Shown: piece by piece, positions 28,293 through 33,417 of the stretch
Position numbering within the stretch: the first letter of the stretch is position 1
Layout of the letters: each line of letters begins with the position of its first letter
The notes under the pieces: model-generated
The model's database searches: none
The model's input: only the letters and a program-made list of their open reading frames with translations
What the model was told of the DNA's origin: nothing
Translations under genes and position numbers: made by a program
Assembly (NCBI RefSeq): GCF_024435355.1
Contig: NZ_JAMJWG010000044.1
Span: 1-33,417 of the forward strand
Reading direction: 5' to 3'
DNA from: Streptomyces odontomachi
GTDB taxonomy: Bacteria > Actinomycetota > Actinomycetes > Streptomycetales > Streptomycetaceae
DNA length: 33,417 nt

Positions 28293-28970
28293 GTGCCTTC
28301 CCTGTTGCTGATCGAGGATGATGACGCCATCCGCACGGCCCTGGAGCTGTCGCTGACGCGCCAGGGGCACCGTGTGGCCACCGCCGCCACCGGCGAGGAC
28401 GGCCTGAAGTTGCTACGCGAGCAACGGCCGGACCTGATCGTGCTGGATGTGATGCTGCCCGGAATCGACGGATTTGAGGTGTGCCGACGGATCCGGCGCA
28501 CCGACCAGCTACCGATCATCCTGCTGACTGCGCGCAGCGACGACATCGACGTGGTCGTCGGTCTGGAGTCGGGCGCCGACGACTACGTGGTCAAGCCCGT
28601 GCAGGGCCGGGTGCTCGACGCCCGGATCCGGGCAGTGCTGCGCCGCGGCGAACGGGAGGCCAACGACTCCGCGACGTTCGGGAACCTGGTCATCGACCGG
28701 GCCGCGATGACGGTCACCAAGAACGGCGAGGACCTCCAACTGACGCCCACCGAGCTGCGTCTGCTGCTGGAGCTGAGCCGCCGGCCCGGTCAGGCACTCT
28801 CCCGCCAGCAGCTGCTGCGCCTGGTGTGGGAGCACGACTACCTGGGCGACTCGCGGCTGGTGGACGCCTGTGTGCAGCGGCTGCGCGCGAAGGTGGAGGA
28901 CGTGCCGTCCTCCCCCACCCTGATCCGCACGGTGCGCGGCGTCGGCTACCGGCTGGACACGCCTCAGTGA
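28293..28970 (+). CDS. afsQ1: Two-component response regulator AfsQ1
   Basis: The OmpR/PhoB-type regulator has a receiver domain (1-115) with the acidic pair EDD, phospho-acceptor Asp52 in LIVLDVMLPG, the Thr in LLTAR and Lys in VVKPVQ. A winged-helix DNA-binding domain follows (LTPTELRLLLELSRRPGQAL, SRLVDACVQRLRAK, IRTVRGVGYRLD). From GTG 28293 it has 225 residues, the length I recall for S. coelicolor AfsQ1, and the sequence agrees closely with memory. ATG 28284 would add MAS. In S. coelicolor it controls antibiotic clusters, nitrogen genes and sigQ, binding GTnAC-n6-GTnAC. The stop overlaps the afsQ2 start by 4 bp. Confidence 0.95.
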   Translation: MPSLLLIEDDDAIRTALELSLTRQGHRVATAATGEDGLKLLREQRPDLIVLDVMLPGIDGFEVCRRIRRTDQLPIILLTARSDDIDVVVGLESGADDYVVKPVQGRVLDARIRAVLRRGEREANDSATFGNLVIDRAAMTVTKNGEDLQLTPTELRLLLELSRRPGQALSRQQLLRLVWEHDYLGDSRLVDACVQRLRAKVEDVPSSPTLIRTVRGVGYRLDTPQ

Positions 28971-31030
28971 CCGAACTGCGGGACGAGATCCGCCGGGCCG
29001 ACCGGCCGGGAGCGGACCAGGACGAGGGCCCGGCCGGCCACGACCCGGAAAACGAACCGGACGCACGGGACACCCGGGCCGCGGAGCGACGAGCGGGCAA
29101 GCCCCGGCGGTTCACCCGCTGGCGTCCGCTCTGGCGCCGCCGTCGCCGGAACACGAGCCTGCGGCTGCGGCTGGTCGTCGTGTTCGGTCTGGTGGCGCTG
29201 ACCGCCGCCGTGTCGGCCTCCGGCATCGCGTACTGGCTCAACCGCGAGGCGGTGCTGACCCGTACGCAGGACGCGGCGCTGGACGACTTCCGGGGGGAGA
29301 TGCAGGCGCACGCCAGCATGCTGTCGCAGCACCCGACCTCCGCGGAGCTCCAGCACACCGCCAACGTCATGGCCGACAGCGGGCAGCACTTCAGCGTGCT
29401 GCTGGTCGCCCAGGACGAGCAGGGCACGCCCATCACCGGCTCCTCGGCCCCGGGCAGCTTCACGCCCTCCGACCTGCCGACCTCGCTGCGGTCCACCGTG
29501 ACCCAGCGGCAGGCGATCACCTCGCACAACAAGTACCCGTACCACGTGTTCTGGCAGCGGATCGTCCGGAACGGCACGCCCTACCTGGTGGGCGGCGCGA
29601 GGGTGATCGACGGCGGGCCCACCGGCTACATGCTCAAGTCCCTGGAGCCGGAGGCGAAGGACCTCGACTCGCTGGCCTGGTCGCTGGGGATCGCGACCGC
29701 GCTCGCACTGGTCGGCGCCGCGCTGCTCGCGCAGGCCGCCGCGACCACCGTGCTCAAGCCCGTGCACCGGCTCGGCGTGGCCGCGCGACGACTCGGCGAA
29801 GGCAAGCTGGACACCCGGCTGCGGGTGTCGGGCACCGACGAGCTGGCCGAGCTCTCCAGGACCTTCAACCGCGCGGCGGAGTCCCTGGAGAAGCGGGTCG
29901 CCGAGATGAGCGGGCGCGAAGAGGCCTCGCGCCGCTTCGTCGCCGACATGTCGCACGAGCTGCGCACCCCGCTGACCGCGATCACCGCCGTCACGGAGGT
30001 GCTGGAGGAGGAGCTGGACGCCGAGACCGGCGGCATCGACCCGATGATCGAGCCCGCGGTACGGCTGGTCGTCAGCGAGACCCGGCGGTTGAACAACCTC
30101 GTGGAGAACCTGATGGAGGTGACCCGCTTCGACGCGGGCACCGCCCGGCTGGTGCTCGACGACGTCGACATCGCCGACCAGATCACCGCCTGCATCGACG
30201 CCCGCGCCTGGCTGGACGCGGTGGAGCTGGACGCGGAGCGCGGCATCATGGCCCGTATCGACCCGCGCCGCCTCGACGTGATCCTCGCCAACCTGATCGG
30301 GAACGCGCTCAAGCACGGCGGCTCACCCGTAAGGGTCGCCGTGCGCACGGAACGGCGGGGCGCCCCGAGCGGTCGGGAACACCCGGCGCACCGCGACACG
30401 GCGCCACGCTACGGCGCCCAGTCCAGCGGTGTGCTGTACGGCTCCGGCGGCGCGGTGTACGGCTCCAGCGGCGACGAGGACGTGGTGGCAGCCGCGGACG
30501 AGGAGTACGTGGTCATCGCGGTGCGGGACCACGGCCCCGGCATCCCCGAAGAGGTGCTCCCGCATGTCTTCGACCGGTTCTACAAGGCCAGCGCCTCCCG
30601 GCCGCGCTCCGACGGCAGCGGCCTCGGGCTGTCCATCGCCCAGGAGAACGCGCACATCCACGGCGGCCAGATCACCGTGGGCAACGCCCCGGACGGCGGC
30701 GCCGTCTTCACCCTGCGCCTGCCGCGCCACACCATGCCACCGGACGAGCGCGGCAACGAAACGGAGTCCGGCGGACGGAGCACCGGCGCCGGCGCCACCC
30801 GGGGCCGGCGTGCCGGCGACGATGCGGCGGCAGCGGCCGGAACCGGGCATGACCACGGCACCGAGGCGCAGCCGAAGACCGGCAGCGGACCGGGCCAGGA
30901 CGCCTCCGGCAAGTCGATGACCGGCGCCGAGAAGGTCCAGGACACCGGCGACCGGCCGGAGGACGTCGTCGACGGGCCGGAGGGCGGTGCGCGGGCGGCG
31001 GGCACGGATGACGCGGAGGGGGACACGTGA
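28967..31030 (+). CDS. afsQ2: Sensor histidine kinase AfsQ2
   Basis: The membrane kinase partner of AfsQ1 has 687 residues. It has a charged cytoplasmic N-terminus (1-66), membrane segment 67-91 (LRLVVVFGLVALTAAVSA), an extracellular sensor of about 145 residues and membrane segment 235-263. HAMP follows, then the H-box FVADMSHELRTPLTAIT with His330, the N-box ILANLIGNALKHG near 440, and G boxes DHGPGIPEE and GSGLGLSIAQ. S. coelicolor AfsQ2 is about 535 residues as I recall; the excess is an insert of about 50 residues between the N-box and G1 box (459-512, with VLYGSGG/AVYGSSG repeats) and a disordered tail of about 100 residues. GTG 28967 overlaps the afsQ1 stop (GTGA). Confidence 0.93.
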   Translation: MTELRDEIRRADRPGADQDEGPAGHDPENEPDARDTRAAERRAGKPRRFTRWRPLWRRRRRNTSLRLRLVVVFGLVALTAAVSASGIAYWLNREAVLTRTQDAALDDFRGEMQAHASMLSQHPTSAELQHTANVMADSGQHFSVLLVAQDEQGTPITGSSAPGSFTPSDLPTSLRSTVTQRQAITSHNKYPYHVFWQRIVRNGTPYLVGGARVIDGGPTGYMLKSLEPEAKDLDSLAWSLGIATALALVGAALLAQAAATTVLKPVHRLGVAARRLGEGKLDTRLRVSGTDELAELSRTFNRAAESLEKRVAEMSGREEASRRFVADMSHELRTPLTAITAVTEVLEEELDAETGGIDPMIEPAVRLVVSETRRLNNLVENLMEVTRFDAGTARLVLDDVDIADQITACIDARAWLDAVELDAERGIMARIDPRRLDVILANLIGNALKHGGSPVRVAVRTERRGAPSGREHPAHRDTAPRYGAQSSGVLYGSGGAVYGSSGDEDVVAAADEEYVVIAVRDHGPGIPEEVLPHVFDRFYKASASRPRSDGSGLGLSIAQENAHIHGGQITVGNAPDGGAVFTLRLPRHTMPPDERGNETESGGRSTGAGATRGRRAGDDAAAAAGTGHDHGTEAQPKTGSGPGQDASGKSMTGAEKVQDTGDRPEDVVDGPEGGARAAGTDDAEGDT

Positions 31031-31803
31031 TGAGGGTGCGCGGCCGTGACGGTGCGCCGGGCGGGGGCCGGGAGCGGAGCCGGGCAGGCCGGCGCCGGGG
31101 ACCGGGCTTCGGCCGGGAGCGGGTACCGAGATCCAGCCGGGACCGGATAGCGGACTTCGTCCGCGAGCGGACCGGCACCCTGCGGGAGCGGACGGGCACG
31201 GCCAGCCGGCGGGCAGGACGCGTCTCCCTGCCCCTCCTGCTCGTCGTGCTGGCGACCGGATGCGGGATACGTGCCACCTCGGTGCCCACGGACTTCGGGC
31301 CCGCACCGTCGCGTGCGTCCTGCACTCTGCCCCGGCCCACCGTCGAGGCCCGGTCGGGCAAGCGCGTCCCCGTGCAGATCTTCCTGGTGTGCGCCTCGCA
31401 GCTGGTGACGGTGGACCGCAGCGTGGGAATTCCGAACGACAGCCTGGACAGCCGGGTGACGATCGCACAGGCACTGCTCGACCAGCTCCAGCTACGACCG
31501 CCGACGCCGGAACGGCAGGCCGGTTACACCACGGAACTGCGCGGCGGCACGACCGTGCGCGGCAGCGGCCCGGCCGACCAGCCCGTGCGGTTGCGGCTCG
31601 GTACGCCGGTACAGGACCTGAACGCGTACGCGCTCGCGCAGATCGTCTGCACGCTGGCGAACTCCGCGGCCGCCGAGGAAGACGGCGCCGTCATCCTCGC
31701 CGGTCCCGAGCCGGAGCCGCTGCGCCGCTACACCTGCCCCCCGGAGGTCATCTCCCGCCCCGGCACCACGGCCCCGCCGAGCCGGTCCGTGGACGCCGGC
31801 TGA
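31030..31803 (+). CDS. AfsQ-operon lipoprotein
   Basis: The 257-residue product (from ATG 31030; GTG 31027 is one codon earlier) has an Arg-rich N-terminal region of about 60 residues. A hydrophobic segment VSLPLLLVVLA and lipobox LATGC follow, with Cys78. The mature part reads VQIFLVCASQLVTVDRSV and then a domain with LDSRVTIAQALLDQLQLRP, resembling GerMN/sporulation-type lipoproteins. No later start codon exists before the signal peptide, so the long N-region is real. It corresponds to the lipoprotein gene next to afsQ2 in S. coelicolor (afsL, SCO4905 in memory). The start overlaps the afsQ2 stop. It may act in ligand sensing with AfsQ2; that is inferred. Confidence 0.87.
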   Translation: MRVRGRDGAPGGGRERSRAGRRRGPGFGRERVPRSSRDRIADFVRERTGTLRERTGTASRRAGRVSLPLLLVVLATGCGIRATSVPTDFGPAPSRASCTLPRPTVEARSGKRVPVQIFLVCASQLVTVDRSVGIPNDSLDSRVTIAQALLDQLQLRPPTPERQAGYTTELRGGTTVRGSGPADQPVRLRLGTPVQDLNAYALAQIVCTLANSAAAEEDGAVILAGPEPEPLRRYTCPPEVISRPGTTAPPSRSVDAG

Positions 31804-31870
31804 GCCCTCGGCCGGCGTCCCGACGGGGTGCGGCGGAACCGTCCGCACCACACCGTGCGTCCTTCGGATC

Positions 31871-32470
31871 GTGCAGCGTCAAGGCTCCCGCGGCGGTCAA
31901 GCACCGGCCCGCTACCGCGCGGCAGGAGGCATCCTCCTCGCCGTGCATCTGCTGATCGTCGGCTGGCTCACGCTGCGGCCCCTGGACGTGCCCTGGGTGA
32001 GTCCGGCCAATCTCCACCCGCTCGACGGGATAAGGGCCGCCCTGGCCCTGGGGCCACGCGAGGCCACGGTGCACATCGGCGAGGGCACGCTGCTGCTGGC
32101 CCCGCTGGGCGTCCTGCTGCCGCTGGTCGGCGGTCGTCTCCAGGTGTCCCTGCTCGGTTCCCTGGTGCGAACGGTCGCGGTCGCGGCGCTGCTCTCCCTG
32201 GGGATCGAGCTGGTGCAGACCGGGGTGCCGGGCCAGGTCGTCGACGTCGACTCGCTGCTGCTCAACCCCCTCGGTGTGGCGGTCGCCCACCTGGCGGTGG
32301 TCCCCGCCGCCCGTGCGTGGCTGCGGCGCAAGTCCCACGACCCCGAGGTCCCCCCTGAGGGCCGGCAACCGACCGATCCACCGGAGAACGCGCCGGCGAC
32401 GGACGGCCGCCCCGACGGGGGTTCTCAGGGTGCGACCCGGACGATCCCCAGGGTGCGCATCGCACCGTAG
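31871..32470 (+). CDS. VanZ family membrane protein
   Basis: The 199-residue protein has four hydrophobic segments: GGILLAVHLLIVGWLTL, LLLAPLGVLLPLV, LLGSLVRTVAVAALLSLGIELVQ and LLNPLGVAVAHLAVV. It shows the VanZ pattern N-L-x-P-L near the first loop (NLHPLDGIR), SLGIELVQ in helix 3 and DVDSLLLNPLG before helix 4. The last 45 residues are hydrophilic. VanZ proteins confer low-level teicoplanin resistance in enterococci by an unknown route; no glycopeptide genes are here, so the role is open. GTG 31871 starts 67 bp after the lipoprotein stop, on the same strand, so it may belong to the afsQ operon. Confidence 0.85.
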   Translation: MQRQGSRGGQAPARYRAAGGILLAVHLLIVGWLTLRPLDVPWVSPANLHPLDGIRAALALGPREATVHIGEGTLLLAPLGVLLPLVGGRLQVSLLGSLVRTVAVAALLSLGIELVQTGVPGQVVDVDSLLLNPLGVAVAHLAVVPAARAWLRRKSHDPEVPPEGRQPTDPPENAPATDGRPDGGSQGATRTIPRVRIAP

Positions 32471-32482
32471 AGCGACGTCAGG

Positions 32483-32502
32483 GGTACGGCCGGCGCCGTA
32501 CC
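32483..32502 (+). promoter_or_regulatory. Hairpin GGTACGGC-CGGC-GCCGTACC between vanZ and pspC genes
   Basis: An 8-bp perfect stem with a 4-nt loop lies 12 bp after the VanZ stop. TACCGT at 32499-32504 overlaps its 3' arm and may be a -10 for the PspC gene, so the element could be an operator, a terminator, or both. Confidence 0.4.
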
Positions 32503-32599
32503 GTGGAAGGACAAGAGGTCGAAAGCGAACATTACGGACGCATCTGGGCGCATCGCTTCCGAATCCTCCGAAGTCGCATCATTCAACAGAGGAGTCCTC

Positions 32600-32803
32600 A
32601 TGACCGCCGCCCTGGTTCGCCCCACGGACGACCGCATGATCGCCGGCGTGTGCGCCGCCCTGGGCCACCGCTTCGGCATCCCCCCGAACACGGTGCGGAT
32701 CGCCTTCGCGGTGTCCTGCCTGATCCCCGGGCCGCAGTTCCTGCTGTACATCGCCCTGTGGATCCTGCTCCCCGACGAGAAGCACGCCCGCCAAGCCTGG
32801 TGA
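32600..32803 (+). CDS. PspC-domain small membrane protein
   Basis: The 67-residue product is almost entirely a PspC domain: VRPTDDRMIAGVCAALGHRF, GIPPNTVRIAFAVSC and one membrane segment LIPGPQFLLYIALWILLP, ending in a short charged tail. PspC proteins in E. coli belong to the phage-shock membrane-stress response; stand-alone copies are common in Streptomyces and their role is unknown. GAGGAG before the ATG is a good ribosome site. The stop codon lies inside a perfect hairpin. Confidence 0.9.
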   Translation: MTAALVRPTDDRMIAGVCAALGHRFGIPPNTVRIAFAVSCLIPGPQFLLYIALWILLPDEKHARQAW

Positions 32804-32854
32804 GCCGTCTGGCTCACCAGGCAGGCGACCGGCGGACGGGGTGCCCCGTCCGCC
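32795..32854. terminator. Two consecutive terminator hairpins after the PspC gene
   Basis: The first is a perfect 12-bp stem with a 4-nt loop (32795-32806 with 32811-32822), and its 5' arm contains the PspC stop codon at 32801-32803. The second is an 11-bp stem (32831-32841 with 32844-32854). They separate two convergent genes and may serve both. Confidence 0.8.
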
Positions 32855-32879
32855 CCTCCACACCGATGACGCGGTGCGG

Positions 32880-33155
32880 TCAGCCGCCCAGGCCGGTCGG
32901 CACGCCGGTGGTGGAGAGCGGAATGCCCGCGACAGTGGCGGTCGCGGTGCTCTGCTCCTGCTGCGTGGACGAGTTGCCCGGGGTGGATTCCTGCCGGACC
33001 GGAGAGAGAGGGCTGTTCTGCAACGCACCGTCGGCGACCGAAACGCCGGGCACGAGAGGCAGAGCCTGGGCACCGCTGGTCCCGAGGGCCGCGAAGGCGG
33101 TGCCCAGCAGGGCTACGCCGACGACCTTGGCGATGGAAGTGCGGGTTCTGTGCAT
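32880..33155 (-). CDS. Small secreted protein of unknown function
   Basis: The 91-residue precursor has a classical signal peptide: basic HRTRTSIAK, hydrophobic VVGVALLGTAFAALG, and a cleavage site after SGAQA near residue 31. The mature part is about 60 residues, without cysteine, rich in Ser, Thr, Gln, Gly and Pro (LPLVPGVSVADG, then a Gln/Ser/Thr stretch, then AGIPLSTTGVPTGLGG). It lacks the features of chaplins or rodlins. AAGGA a few bases before the ATG is the ribosome site, and TACGTT near 33220 on the minus strand may be part of its promoter. I do not recognise the family. Confidence 0.82.
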   Translation of the reverse strand: MHRTRTSIAKVVGVALLGTAFAALGTSGAQALPLVPGVSVADGALQNSPLSPVRQESTPGNSSTQQEQSTATATVAGIPLSTTGVPTGLGG

Positions 33156-33302
33156 GGTGATCCTTTGGAAGGTCGACCCGTCAGGGACGATTCGATGGAT
33201 TTCAGGCGTTACAGAACGTAGCCAGCGGCATCGTCTACCGCAACGAACGAAACGGTCGCGGGTACGCCATCCGGGGTTCCCCGCGGCGATCTGTCACCCG
33301 GA

Positions 33303-33417
33303 CACGTGACCGTGGGTCGCGGCTAGGCCGTTCGTCCGGGTGCCCGGTGCCGTTCACGTGACCGTGCGGTGTGGCTACGCCGTTCGTCCGGGTGCCCGGA
33401 ACCGTTCACGTGACCGC
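33303..33417. repeat. 52-bp tandem repeat with CACGTGACCG, running off the window
   Basis: CACGTGACCG recurs at 33303, 33355 and 33407 with an exact 52-bp period. The stretch between, including CCGTTCGTCCGGGTGCCCGG, is almost identical in both complete units. CACGTG is itself palindromic. The array continues past the window end, so the copy number is unknown. It lies upstream of the secreted protein gene. Confidence 0.85.

Noticed and set aside
33303..33417. CRISPR array or attachment site at the window end
   Set aside because: The whole 52-bp unit is repeated, including the part between the CACGTG words, so there are no spacers; no integrase is nearby.

Overview
The window is very GC-rich, uses GTG and TTG starts freely, and carries gene families in an order I remember from the Streptomyces coelicolor core chromosome (the acyl-CoA carboxylase, deo and afsQ neighbourhoods). 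It is almost certainly a Streptomyces or close relative. I see no insertion sequence, prophage, CRISPR array, tRNA or rRNA. Comparisons with S. coelicolor are from memory, not from a search.

Region 1 (1-8439) is an acyl-CoA carboxylase island: biotin protein ligase (cut by the window start), the carboxyltransferase beta subunit PccB, the small epsilon subunit PccE, a 40-residue membrane protein (MmpB-like), Maf nucleotide pyrophosphatase, a four-helix membrane protein, the biotin carboxylase/BCCP alpha subunit AccA and a TetR regulator. The ligase biotinylates the alpha subunit, which works with beta and epsilon to make methylmalonyl-CoA or malonyl-CoA. Two copies of a structured repeat with compensatory stem changes lie in opposite orientation on either side of pccB-pccE-mmpB.

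Region 2 (8698-22810) centres on nucleoside salvage and catabolism: a DeoR-type regulator, an LpdA-like flavoprotein, a gamma-glutamylcyclotransferase-like protein, purine nucleoside phosphorylase, a phosphosugar mutase, deoxyribose-phosphate aldolase, an aldehyde dehydrogenase overlapping a truncated aldehyde dehydrogenase without catalytic residues, and a uridine-kinase-like protein. The inferred pathway runs purine nucleoside -> (deoxy)ribose-1-P -> (deoxy)ribose-5-P -> glyceraldehyde-3-P + acetaldehyde -> acetate. The same perfect 12-bp palindrome lies in the promoters of the phosphorylase and the aldolase. A lipoprotein and a PH-domain membrane protein with a long heptad repeat interrupt this block.

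Region 3 (23204-33417) is a signalling block. It holds SigQ, the two-component pair AfsQ1/AfsQ2 with its lipoprotein, a VanZ-like protein, a PspC-domain protein and a small secreted protein. Between sigQ and afsQ1, which I remember as adjacent in S. coelicolor, lies a set of four genes: MEDS-HATPase, STAS antagonist, PAS-GAF-PP2C phosphatase and MetOD1 sensor. These parts could make a complete partner-switching circuit, and this is my best candidate for an undescribed system. A perfect AfsQ1 box remains upstream of sigQ.

A recurring feature is a -10-like TANNNT (or CAGAAT) hexamer exactly 6-7 nt before the start codon of at least eight genes, suggesting leaderless transcripts. Many intergenic regions also carry short tandem repeats.
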